Positions 30,630 through 38,141 of a DNA stretch of 52,152 bases are shown in pieces. Location of the stretch: assembly GCA_021604725.1 (NCBI GenBank), contig BQJN01000021.1:1-52152 (forward strand), given 5' to 3'. The stretch is from Lysobacteraceae bacterium (lineage in GTDB: Bacteria; Pseudomonadota; Gammaproteobacteria; Xanthomonadales; BQJN01). The notes beneath the pieces are model-generated. The model was given only the letters and a program-made list of their open reading frames with translations. It was not told the DNA's origin and did no database searches. The position numbers were made by a program, and so were the translations under genes. How positions within the stretch are numbered: position 1 is the stretch's first letter; each line of letters starts with the position of its first letter.

Positions 30630-32300
30630 TCACTCAATGAAATACTCAATCAGTACGGACGACAGCTGCCCAGTGCCTTGCGTCCCAGGTGACCCCAGAT
30701 CACCGGCTGCACCGACATAGCTGGGCTCACGGGTAGATGCTGACATCCATGCAGAAGCCACGTTGTTGTCTTCGTCACTAGCACCGGTGAAGATCAGTGA
30801 AGCGCCATCGACAGACGGAAAGCTGATGTCCCAATCCACTCGATCAACCTCACCAAGCGACGGATGGGAAAGGATCAGTGAGTCGCTCACATCACCCAGA
30901 TTCAAGGCCGCGCCCCAGGCCTGATCGCAAGTGAAATCACCGTTACTTGCGGTGTTGGCGTTGGCACACAGAACCAGGCGTTGACCAGGGGTCAGGATTA
31001 GCGGGCCGGCGATGGCATAGGAACCGGCATCATCTGCAAGCGTCCAGCCAGAAAGGTCAAAGCTGGAGTCGCTTGGGTTGAAAATCTCCACCCACTCTCC
31101 ATCAGAGTCGGGTACAGCATCTGGTCGATGAGCGATCTCGACGATCTGGATGGGTGGTGGGAACACAGGCATTGAGCTGACCGGGGTGCCGGGGTAGGCA
31201 AGCGATGGGCCAACGGCATCGACCCATACGCCGCCAAGCCAGGCCTGTGCGCTTGCATCACCGAGTTGTGAGTCGGTGTGGCCAAGATCAAAGTATGCCG
31301 CCCCAGCAGGGGTCGAACCGGTCGCCGCAGACACGGCGAGGTGCTGGCTGGCAAGCGGAAAATCGAGCGCACCGGCGCTTAGCACGCCATCGCTGTCGGC
31401 CACAATGGCCGGTGCCAGGGTCGCCAGTTGCGGCGGCGAACCGCAGGTGAATCCAGAAAGCTGTGCCGGGGCTTCACGCCAGGCGGAAATCAGCGTATCC
31501 GATGCGACCGGCGAGCCGACTATAAACGGTGCCAGGTAATCATTCGGAAGTGGCAGTCGGTGGTCAGAAGTGGAGCCCATTCCGACGTAACGACCCCAGA
31601 ACGACCGGTCCCCCAACCCAATTGACAGGTCAGCGCGCAGGTGGAGCGCGGATCGCGAGTGGGTCTGACTGTTGGTGGGGTCTATACGCATCACCGTTGC
31701 ACTGAGCACATTGTCGGCGCTCAGTACGTTGTCGATGTAGTCGGTTTCTCCCGGAGTTAATGCCAGGCTGCAATCATTGACCACGTCCATGGTGATGTAA
31801 CCACGTGCAATGTTGTCGCCATAGCTGGCTCCAAGGCAGCCTCCAACACTCGGTACGTCCTGGCCGGTATGGCCATCCCTCACGCGACTCAGTTTAGCCC
31901 CCGTAAGCACTGGGTTGATGTAGAGCGGCAAGGCCAAGTCACAAAAAGCCATGCCCGCCCATTGCGAGGCGTCGTTTCTGTCATGGCCTATGGGAATATT
32001 CCCATCGAACAGATCGCGTATGTCGATGATCTGTGATGCCGACCCATTCAGCAGCAGATCGAAATCCACCGTTGGTGCGGCGGCGTCAGTCCACATAATG
32101 ATATGCACCAGTGTCCGTGTTGGCCGGTTGTTGACGACTGTCACCAACGTATTGACGCCGTTTGGGTCGCTTAGATCGACCTCAAAATGCGGCACCAGGA
32201 TAGTCGCGCCAGGCCCGCTATAGAGGTCTGTCGCGGTCGCTGGCGACGTGATCAATACACTGAGCAGAATGGCGATAAAAAACCGAATGATTGGTCGCAT
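30630..32300 (-). CDS. Secreted protein with C-terminal lamin-tail domain
   Basis: 556 residues from the ATG at 32300 (GGGGGA upstream) with a signal peptide (cleavage near ATATD). Residues about 25-390 form a beta-rich region that starts GPGATILVPHFEVDLSD and is shared with proteins of unknown function. Residues about 400-540 are a lamin-tail domain (IVEIAHRP, EWVEIFNPSDSSFDLSGWTL, then RLVLCANA), which in bacteria is typical of exported proteins and nucleases; no nuclease motif is seen here. It is convergent with the DUF11 gene, 235 bp apart with no clear terminator. Confidence 0.82.
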   Translation of the reverse strand: MRPIIRFFIAILLSVLITSPATATDLYSGPGATILVPHFEVDLSDPNGVNTLVTVVNNRPTRTLVHIIMWTDAAAPTVDFDLLLNGSASQIIDIRDLFDGNIPIGHDRNDASQWAGMAFCDLALPLYINPVLTGAKLSRVRDGHTGQDVPSVGGCLGASYGDNIARGYITMDVVNDCSLALTPGETDYIDNVLSADNVLSATVMRIDPTNSQTHSRSALHLRADLSIGLGDRSFWGRYVGMGSTSDHRLPLPNDYLAPFIVGSPVASDTLISAWREAPAQLSGFTCGSPPQLATLAPAIVADSDGVLSAGALDFPLASQHLAVSAATGSTPAGAAYFDLGHTDSQLGDASAQAWLGGVWVDAVGPSLAYPGTPVSSMPVFPPPIQIVEIAHRPDAVPDSDGEWVEIFNPSDSSFDLSGWTLADDAGSYAIAGPLILTPGQRLVLCANANTASNGDFTCDQAWGAALNLGDVSDSLILSHPSLGEVDRVDWDISFPSVDGASLIFTGASDEDNNVASAWMSASTREPSYVGAAGDLGSPGTQGTGQLSSVLIEYFIE

Positions 32301-32416
32301 GTGGATTCCCCCTGGCGTGAACTCTACACCAGCTGCATCTTCCAAGATTCAACCGCTACTGTCACCGTTGCCAATCATCATAGCTCAATCCAATCAGATC
32401 ATTGGACATGTCGGAT

Positions 32417-33244
32417 TCAGTCCGGCATCAGAGTTACATTGATTGGACCACTTACAGACTCAATCACCAGCCTGCCCAAACCCTGTCCGACACTGAATCG
32501 GGCGACCTCATCACTGTCCCATTCGGCCATGACTCCGCTGATCTGAACCAACGGTCGCTCGCCGCTGATTTCAACGGAGACATTGCTGTCGGCCGCGAGC
32601 GCTACATTGATCGGGCCGCGATGGGAGGTTAGTAGCACCTCGCCGTCGGCATAGACGCCGCCGACGAAAGTGACGACACCGTGTGTGGCGTGCAGCTCAA
32701 CGTCGTTCGACTCGCTCTGCTTCAAACTGACACCTGCCATGGCAGATCTGGCTCGAACGCGACCATGTACGCGCTGCATAGTCACTGCAGCCATGTTGGA
32801 TTCGGCATCCACTGAGCCCTCCACATCGCGAATATCGACCGCTGCCATCAGGCTTTTTGCGCGGACATCACCTTCTATCTGCCTAATAGAGATTGGGTTG
32901 TTTTCATTGCTGGCGTTGACGTCGCCGATGATGTCGTAGATCGCCAGGTCAGCCAATGCGCCGGTAACCGTCAGTTGTGATTGGCGCGGAACGGCGATGT
33001 CAATGGTTGATGGGTTATCGGCCTCCTCGATAAACACCTTGCCGCCATCGGCACTGAAGTCAGCGAACACGGTGGCCTCGGTTCCGCTGATTCGAACGCT
33101 GTCTATGTCGTGGCCGCGGACGGCAAGCGGCCAGTTGCGCGACTCGATCAGGATCGGCGACGTTGGATTCACGGGCCATTCATCGCTGTTTGCGCTTGCC
33201 GACATTGGTGCCGTTATCAGCAGCATGATCAAGTTAGCCCACAT
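32417..33244 (-). CDS. DUF4097-like beta-helix adhesin/anti-sigma-operon protein
   Basis: 275 residues from the ATG at 33244, which overlaps the anti-sigma-like gene by 11 bases; GGAGG is about 14 bases upstream. A signal peptide (cleavage near SASAN) is followed by a stacked short-strand pattern (VRAKSLMAAVDIRDVEGSVDAE and so on) typical of DUF4097/putative auto-transporter adhesin-like proteins. In this family members often sit beside ECF sigma and anti-sigma genes, exactly as here. It is probably a periplasmic or surface output or sensor of the sigma system. Confidence 0.78.
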   Translation of the reverse strand: MWANLIMLLITAPMSASANSDEWPVNPTSPILIESRNWPLAVRGHDIDSVRISGTEATVFADFSADGGKVFIEEADNPSTIDIAVPRQSQLTVTGALADLAIYDIIGDVNASNENNPISIRQIEGDVRAKSLMAAVDIRDVEGSVDAESNMAAVTMQRVHGRVRARSAMAGVSLKQSESNDVELHATHGVVTFVGGVYADGEVLLTSHRGPINVALAADSNVSVEISGERPLVQISGVMAEWDSDEVARFSVGQGLGRLVIESVSGPINVTLMPD

Positions 33245-33671
33245 CTGCGGTCGCCACCTCCAGCAAATTCTCAACCATCTGTTGCCTCCAGACCACGTAT
33301 CGCGCAAGTTGCGATTCAAGGCGCTCATTGGAACGGCCCGCCAGCCGCTGTTCTACGTCTTCGATCGCCTCATCAAGTGCCTCTAGCGCTGGCAGGGTTC
33401 GTTGGTATAGATCCGGGCGCAGCTGTTGCACGATGTTGAGGGCACCATCCGACGGCGAATCCAAGGGGCCATCACCGACCCAATAAAGACTGAGGCCGAT
33501 CGCCACCACCATGACCGCGCACGCAGCCATTAGCCAACGATGATCCCAAAAAGGTGTCTTCGCCGGTTTGATCTGCGCCGAGATTTCGGTCCACATCGCC
33601 GCTTTCGGCGGTGGTGTGTTTGGCGCAGGCAACTGCTCGTTTAACTGGTCTTCAAACTTTCGATTATTCAT
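33234..33671 (-). CDS. Single-span membrane anti-sigma-like protein
   Basis: 145 residues from the ATG at 33671, which overlaps the sigma gene stop by eight bases. A cytoplasmic N-terminus of about 45 residues (KFEDQLNEQLPAPNTPPP) precedes one hydrophobic helix (about 48-66, WLMAACAVMVVAIGLSLYW) and an acidic, coiled-coil-like periplasmic part. This is the layout of an ECF anti-sigma factor. No zinc (HxxxCxxC) motif is present, so it is a zinc-free type if the role is right. The assignment rests on position and topology. Confidence 0.72.
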   Translation of the reverse strand: MNNRKFEDQLNEQLPAPNTPPPKAAMWTEISAQIKPAKTPFWDHRWLMAACAVMVVAIGLSLYWVGDGPLDSPSDGALNIVQQLRPDLYQRTLPALEALDEAIEDVEQRLAGRSNERLESQLARYVVWRQQMVENLLEVATADVG

Positions 33672-34191
33672 GGTCTCGCACATCATCAAGCATCCCGCGC
33701 AGCCGTTCTCTGGCTACCGAGAGTCGGCGCTTTGAGCTGCCAACAGGTATCCCCAGGCGAACGGCAACCTCGGGGTGGGTACAGCCGGCCAGGTCGTACA
33801 ACAGCACGACGTCCCGGAACGGCGCATCCAAAGTATCAATGGCACTAACCAGCCTCTGCGCTGCCAGGTGGTCGGCCACAGTTTCAACCGGGCCATCGTT
33901 TTCGTTCAGCTCCGGCCCGAGATGACGCGCCTCTCTGCGTAGCGCGTCCATCGCTTTGCGCCAGGCAATTCGATTGAGCCAGGCCGGGAAGGCCACCTCG
34001 TCCGACAGTGAGTCGAGCCGATCGAATGCCGTCACAAAGGCGTCCTGAACGCAGTCGGCCGCCAGGTCATCTCGCTGCAACACGCGCCAGGCAATACGCC
34101 AGGCCGACTCGACGCAAGCGTCATACAGCTTGCGATATGCCGATTGGCGTCCACGGCGCGCCTGCCGGACCCACTTTGCAACATTTGTCAT
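33664..34191 (-). CDS. ECF RNA polymerase sigma factor
   Basis: 175 residues. Region 2 is recognisable in ACVQDAFVTAFDRLDSL followed by FPAWLNRIAWRKAMDALR, and region 4 in LDAPFRDVVLLYDLAGCTHPEVAVRLGIPVGSSKRRLSVARERL, a helix-turn-helix. It is the first gene of a three-gene operon with 8- and 11-base overlaps (sigma, anti-sigma-like, DUF4097-like). It would direct RNA polymerase to envelope-stress or surface genes; the promoter set is unknown. Confidence 0.93.
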   Translation of the reverse strand: MTNVAKWVRQARRGRQSAYRKLYDACVESAWRIAWRVLQRDDLAADCVQDAFVTAFDRLDSLSDEVAFPAWLNRIAWRKAMDALRREARHLGPELNENDGPVETVADHLAAQRLVSAIDTLDAPFRDVVLLYDLAGCTHPEVAVRLGIPVGSSKRRLSVARERLRGMLDDVRDHE

Positions 34192-34195
34192 TAAC

Positions 34196-34209
34196 TAGAG
34201 CGCGTCCAC
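34196..34209 (+). repeat. Dispersed 14-mer TAGAGCGCGTCCAC, copy 3
   Basis: Exact match in the plus orientation to copies at 9540-9553 and 28518-28531 (minus). It starts five bases upstream of the sigma gene start codon and precedes the hairpin block. Confidence 0.6.
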
Positions 34210-34234
34210 AGTTTACGTTTTTGGGCCAGTTCGA

Positions 34235-34329
34235 CCGGTCCACGGATGGGCCGGCATTTTCCAGCCATGGAAGAACTTCCATAACCGCGCTTCTGGAAGT
34301 TCATGTCCACGTTGGCCACGGATGGCTAA
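34235..34329. repeat. Block of three hairpins with shared CCA-CGGA-TGG loops
   Basis: Hairpin a: 34235-34254 (CCGGTCCA-CGGA-TGGGCCGG, one G-T contact). Hairpin b: 34267-34282 (ATGGAAG-AA-CTTCCAT). Hairpin c: 34312-34329 (TTGGCCA-CGGA-TGGCTAA, one G-T contact). Bases 34273-34280 (GAACTTCC) can alternatively pair with 34295-34302 (GGAAGTTC), so hairpin b has a competing fold. The CGGA loop also occurs in the composite repeat at 52076-52093, which links this block to that repeat family. Confidence 0.65.
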
Positions 34330-34437
34330 TCGTGAACGACTAACTAAAGGACGTTGCAAAGCTGGTAAAGGGTTCGCGAACCGTTTTCGACCCAACGTCG
34401 TCTTGCTGATTACTAGCCATAGGAAAGGAAACATACC

Positions 34438-36117
34438 ATGACAAAGAAATTGCTGTTCGCAGTCATTGTCGCCTTTGGCGGCCAGGCCAGTGCACTCACC
34501 GTCGAGCAGTGGCGTGCGGATCTCGACTACGTGGTGGAACGTATCTCTGTGGCCCATGCCGACCCATGGCAGCTCGTCCACAAGCCCCAGTTCAAGGCCC
34601 ATGCTGCTGATCTTGCAGCTCGACTTCATCAGTTGAATGACGATCAGATAACGGTCGAGATGATGCGGCTGGTGGCGCTGCTGGAAGACGGTCACAGCAA
34701 ACTGATTCCGTCCGGCGAGAACGGCTTCAGGAACTGGTATCCACTGCGTTTTCATACATTCACCGATGGGATCTACATCACTGCCGCGCCAGCAAAAATG
34801 ACGGAGCTGCGTGGTGCGCGGGTTGACACCATTGCCGGTCGTCCTGCCGAGCAAGTGGTCGCAGATGTGACGGCCTTGTTCGGTGCCGACAATCGATTTG
34901 GTCGGTCCACTTTCACCTTTCTCGTCAGCAATGCTGATGTGCTCGCCGCGCTGGGCCTGGTTGCCCCCGGCGCATCGCTGACTCTCGAATTGACAGTAAA
35001 TGGCCAGCGGTTGGAGCGCAGCGTTGCTGCCGAAGCCGGTGAGGCTGATTTCGATTTCCGATTCTGGGGTGAGCACTTTGGGCCCCCGGGGGTTGAGACG
35101 GTCGCCTCATTTGGCACGCAAGACCCAATGGATTTCCTGATCGCCGCGGATGCTGATCGGCCGCTGCATTTGCGCCATCGTGCTGCCTACTTCGCCGAGC
35201 ACCTGCGGGACCAAAGCACGGTCTACTTGCAAATTAATGCAATGACTCATCAATCGTCGCGCGTTGAGGCACCAATGCTGGAGTACATTGCCGATCATCT
35301 GGCCAGCTCGCAACGCAGCCCCAATCCGGCACAACGCCTGATCGTCGACCTTCGCTACAACTTCGGCGGCGATGGCTCAATGTCTACCGACATCGTTAAC
35401 AGACTGTTGCTGGGCTTTCCCAATGCACTCGAACGTGGCCATGTATTTGTCATCACCTCCGGTGCCACGTTTTCAGCCGGCGTGATGCTGACCGAAGAAA
35501 TACTAGATCACATGCCAGCCATTCTGGTTGGTCAGCCTATGGGCGCGTCATGGAGTAGTTATGGTGATGCCGAAAGTTTCACCCTGCCCGAAAGCGGTTT
35601 TCAGCTGGACGTTTCTCGCCGCCTCTGGCAATTGCGCGAATCAGATGCGCCTCGCACTGCCATCCCGGTCCACATTCCCCTGCTGCCAAACGGTGCAGAG
35701 TACTTCGCCGGGCTTGATCCGGCCGTCGAATCGATTTTGCAGGCAGCAACGCCGTATCCAATGCTCGATCGGGTTCTGATTGACATGGGAGCGCAAGCGG
35801 CGGCAAATGAATTTGCGGCACTTCAGGCCCGGTGGGGTCATCTCGACTATTGGCAGCCGGTGGGACGCATGGACCTTGAGGATGCCGCCGATGCGTTGGT
35901 TGCTGCAGGACGGATGGACGACGCGATTGAAGGGTGGCGACTGAACACGATGATCTTTCCTGACGACTGGGATACCTGGGACGACCTGGGCCAGGCCTGC
36001 CTCGACGCCGGCCACATCGAGTGCATGCGCGAAGCCTATAGCAAAGCCTTGATGCTCAATCCGAGCAATTGGAATGCCGCAGATCAGCGAGAAGCGCTGG
36101 AGTTGCACGGGGAATAA
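34438..36117 (+). CDS. S41 family peptidase (tail-specific protease-like), secreted
   Basis: 559 residues with a signal peptide (cleavage after QASA). Residues about 70-200 hold a PDZ-like region; the S41 core follows with IVDLRYNFGGDG and the nucleophile segment ITSGATFSAG, in which Ser346 is the likely catalytic residue. A C-terminal about 90 residues contain TPR-like helices. S41 enzymes cleave non-polar C-termini or short peptides in the envelope. The catalytic Lys of CtpA-type members is not evident by eye, as in the interphotoreceptor-retinoid-binding-like branch. It stands alone. Confidence 0.88.
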   Translation: MTKKLLFAVIVAFGGQASALTVEQWRADLDYVVERISVAHADPWQLVHKPQFKAHAADLAARLHQLNDDQITVEMMRLVALLEDGHSKLIPSGENGFRNWYPLRFHTFTDGIYITAAPAKMTELRGARVDTIAGRPAEQVVADVTALFGADNRFGRSTFTFLVSNADVLAALGLVAPGASLTLELTVNGQRLERSVAAEAGEADFDFRFWGEHFGPPGVETVASFGTQDPMDFLIAADADRPLHLRHRAAYFAEHLRDQSTVYLQINAMTHQSSRVEAPMLEYIADHLASSQRSPNPAQRLIVDLRYNFGGDGSMSTDIVNRLLLGFPNALERGHVFVITSGATFSAGVMLTEEILDHMPAILVGQPMGASWSSYGDAESFTLPESGFQLDVSRRLWQLRESDAPRTAIPVHIPLLPNGAEYFAGLDPAVESILQAATPYPMLDRVLIDMGAQAAANEFAALQARWGHLDYWQPVGRMDLEDAADALVAAGRMDDAIEGWRLNTMIFPDDWDTWDDLGQACLDAGHIECMREAYSKALMLNPSNWNAADQREALELHGE

Positions 36118-36123
36118 GTAGGT

Positions 36124-36158
36124 GGAAGGCAGGTCGTCACAAGGTGATCTGTCTTTCC
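36124..36158 (+). terminator. Stem-loop after the S41 peptidase gene
   Basis: An imperfect inverted repeat (GGAAGGCAGGTCGTCAC, loop AAG, GTGATCTGTCTTTCC) starts six bases after the stop codon, followed by a T-rich stretch. It looks like a terminator, but the stem has G-T contacts and one or two bulges. Confidence 0.45.
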
Positions 36159-36221
36159 TGGTCTTGAATGCCTAAGCCGCTGACTCTGCTTGCATCGGAC
36201 AATAGTCATTGAGCATATTCT

Positions 36222-36389
36222 TTAGCTCATGCCAGCCGCAGGTCGGTTGTCGTCAAACTCATTCGCACCTTTCTTCAAATAATACAGTCCAAGCAACACA
36301 GCCAATAGAGCTGGAACCAACCCGAACTCATCGGCGTACCAGGCCGAGGCCTCGGTCGGGTTCATCAGCGGCGAAAAAAACTTCTGCAT
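36222..36389 (-). CDS. Possible 55-residue single-span membrane peptide
   Basis: From the ATG at 36389 the peptide has one convincing hydrophobic helix (FGLVPALLAVLLGLYYL) flanked by charged residues and ends RPAAGMS. There is no ribosome site, and the frame continues upstream through an inverted-repeat arm that is clearly not coding in this frame. It could be a real small membrane protein or the tail of a broken gene. Confidence 0.35.
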   Translation of the reverse strand: MQKFFSPLMNPTEASAWYADEFGLVPALLAVLLGLYYLKKGANEFDDNRPAAGMS

Positions 36390-36400
36390 GAATACGTTAA

Positions 36401-36431
36401 GGAAGCTCTGATCAATTCGAATGCGGCTCTG
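36401..36431 (+). repeat. 31-bp inverted repeat, left arm
   Basis: GGAAGCTCTGATCAATTCGA onwards; it matches the reverse complement of 36634-36664 at 29 of 31 positions. The right arm codes for EEALINSNMALA in the CPBP protease; this arm can encode KEALINSNAALL on the opposite strand. Confidence 0.8.
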
Positions 36432-36564
36432 CTTGACCTCAAGCGTGCAGCTGCGCGGCGCATTCCGCAGGCAATGGCCGAAGTCCTTGGCAAGGGATGG
36501 AACAACGCAGATGTGCGCTTCAGGCCAAGCCCTACGGGGCCTGCAGAGCAGCCCGCACTCGTCG

Positions 36565-37356
36565 TTAGCCCTTCTCACCAGGCAGTGAGCATGCTGTCGA
36601 AGGAAAGCCTCGATTGCGAACTGCTCTGTAGGCCAGAGCCATATTCGAATTGATCAGAGCTTCCTCAAGACTCATGTGAAAGACCACTGCGGTCCAAAGG
36701 CTGCCAGTCTTGTAACGCAAATAAGTCATCGTCATGGATAGGCCGACAATAAAGGCAGAAAATGTGATCAACTGAAAGTAAGTGGGTGTGACGTCGTTGC
36801 CGTACAGGCCAAGCAAAATCAATGGCCAGTGCCACAGCGCCCACAGCCCGCCGCTGATCAGTGCAACACTGGTGAATGAAAAGCTGCGGGCCAGTTCGGG
36901 GACCAGGAAGCCACGCCATGCGACCTCTTCGCCCAATACCGAAGGCAGAGCCAACATGAAGGATATCGTGGCGGTGATCAGTAGCTGGATCGCGACAATA
37001 CCTGCGTCACTGAACTGCGGCAGATTGAACGACTCTCTTTGCTCGGCAATAAAGGTCGTGTTGAGCCATGTTGCCGGATCGAGCGCTACAATCAAGGCAT
37101 AGGAAAGCGCCGCCAGACCGAGCGGGATGACGTAGCTAAGCCATTGCCAACGCCACTGGCCCCAGCGCCAACCAAGAGCAGCGAGATTACGCCTTCGAAT
37201 TACGCAGGTCAGTATCGCGGCCACGCCCACCGACAACATCAACGGCGTCGCCCGGCCGAGGCGGTATATCAGCCAATACCCTACAAGATAGAATGCGGTG
37301 GCGAGTATCAGGAACAGCAATAGGGTCAGGATGTTGTCGCGGCTTAATTTTGGCAT
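36565..37356 (-). CDS. CPBP family intramembrane glutamic endopeptidase
   Basis: 263 residues with about eight hydrophobic segments. The CPBP (CAAX protease and bacteriocin-processing; formerly Abi) motifs are present: motif 1 EEVAWRGF with Glu143, Glu144 and Arg148, and motif 2 with His176 in SGGLWALWHWPL. Such enzymes cleave membrane proteins or prenylated and bacteriocin-like substrates. The last 80 bases of the gene include the right arm of the 31-bp inverted repeat. It has no operon partner; the upstream gene is divergent. Confidence 0.9.
   Translation of the reverse strand: MPKLSRDNILTLLLFLILATAFYLVGYWLIYRLGRATPLMLSVGVAAILTCVIRRRNLAALGWRWGQWRWQWLSYVIPLGLAALSYALIVALDPATWLNTTFIAEQRESFNLPQFSDAGIVAIQLLITATISFMLALPSVLGEEVAWRGFLVPELARSFSFTSVALISGGLWALWHWPLILLGLYGNDVTPTYFQLITFSAFIVGLSMTMTYLRYKTGSLWTAVVFHMSLEEALINSNMALAYRAVRNRGFPSTACSLPGEKG
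36634..36664 (-). repeat. 31-bp inverted repeat, right arm (inside the CPBP gene)
   Basis: Matches the reverse complement of 36401-36431 at 29 of 31 positions. The 202 bases between the arms are single-copy in this window. Confidence 0.8.
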
Positions 37357-37568
37357 GGGTTTACTCTGCTATTAACTGTTCCGGCCTTCCTTGAGACACG
37401 AATGTACAGATCAATTGTTACGCGATTGAAGCTGCGTGGTCCAAATCGGAAGGGTGCTGGTATGTTTGTCGCTTGCATGTTGAACCGTACCGCCTGGGCT
37501 CAGGCGCGAGCAACTCTATGTTAGGTGCCTGTTAAGATCATGGACATCATGACCAATCAAATGCTCGC

Positions 37569-38141
37569 ATGAAATCGTCGAAACCGGAGATCACTATCTT
37601 GCTTGGCAGGTGGCGAGAGGGTGACCGCAATGCTGAATCGGAGCTGATTGAAGCGGTCTATCCGATGATGCGCGACATCGCGCGACGCCAGTTGCGTTCG
37701 GAAGGACCAGGAATGACCCTGCAGGCCACCGACCTTGCCAACGAGGCCTACTTGAAGCTTTCTGATCACGACCGGCTGATTTGGCAGAATCGCGGTCATT
37801 TCCTGGCCATCGTCACTACTGTGATCCGGCGCCTGATTGTTGATCACGCCAAGACCAAGCGGCGCAAGAAACGAGGGGGTGATGCCGTGACGGTGGCACT
37901 GCATGATCTGAGCGATGCCAATGCGCCGAGAACGGCGGTAGAGTTCGATGTGTTGGCATTGGATGAGGCACTGAACGAGCTGGCGCAGACCAGTGAGATC
38001 GGTGCCAAGGTGGTGACGCTGCGTTTTTTTGGCGGCCTGGGATTACAGGAAGTGGCGGATGTTCTCGACCGGTCGATCTCAAGTATCACGCGGGACTGGC
38101 AATTCTCGCGTGCCTGGTTGCACCGACGCCTGTCACAATGA
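37569..38141 (+). CDS. ECF sigma factor of the TIGR02999 type
   Basis: 190 residues. The layout ITILLGRWREGDRNAESELIEAVYP, LQATDLANEAYLKL, then FLAIVTTVIRRLIVDHAKTKRRKKRGG is characteristic of the TIGR02999 (Sig-70_X6) ECF group; region 4 is LRFFGGLGLQEVADVLDRSISSITRDWQFSRAWL. This group commonly lies next to a Ser/Thr kinase instead of an anti-sigma, as here, where the kinase ATG overlaps the sigma stop by four bases. Control is therefore probably by phosphorylation. Its promoters are unknown. Confidence 0.94.
   Translation: MKSSKPEITILLGRWREGDRNAESELIEAVYPMMRDIARRQLRSEGPGMTLQATDLANEAYLKLSDHDRLIWQNRGHFLAIVTTVIRRLIVDHAKTKRRKKRGGDAVTVALHDLSDANAPRTAVEFDVLALDEALNELAQTSEIGAKVVTLRFFGGLGLQEVADVLDRSISSITRDWQFSRAWLHRRLSQ

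Larger units (their letters stand above)
34192..34437. other. Divergent intergenic region rich in hairpins
   Basis: It contains the 14-mer TAGAGCGCGTCCAC and at least three hairpins described in the next entries. The promoters of the ECF sigma gene and the S41 peptidase gene should both lie here, but no clear -35/-10 pair stands out. Confidence 0.5.

Noticed and set aside
34213..35076. 287-codon minus-strand frame overlapping the S41 peptidase 5' end
   Set aside because: Antisense to the peptidase signal and PDZ-like region and runs through the hairpin block; no ribosome site.
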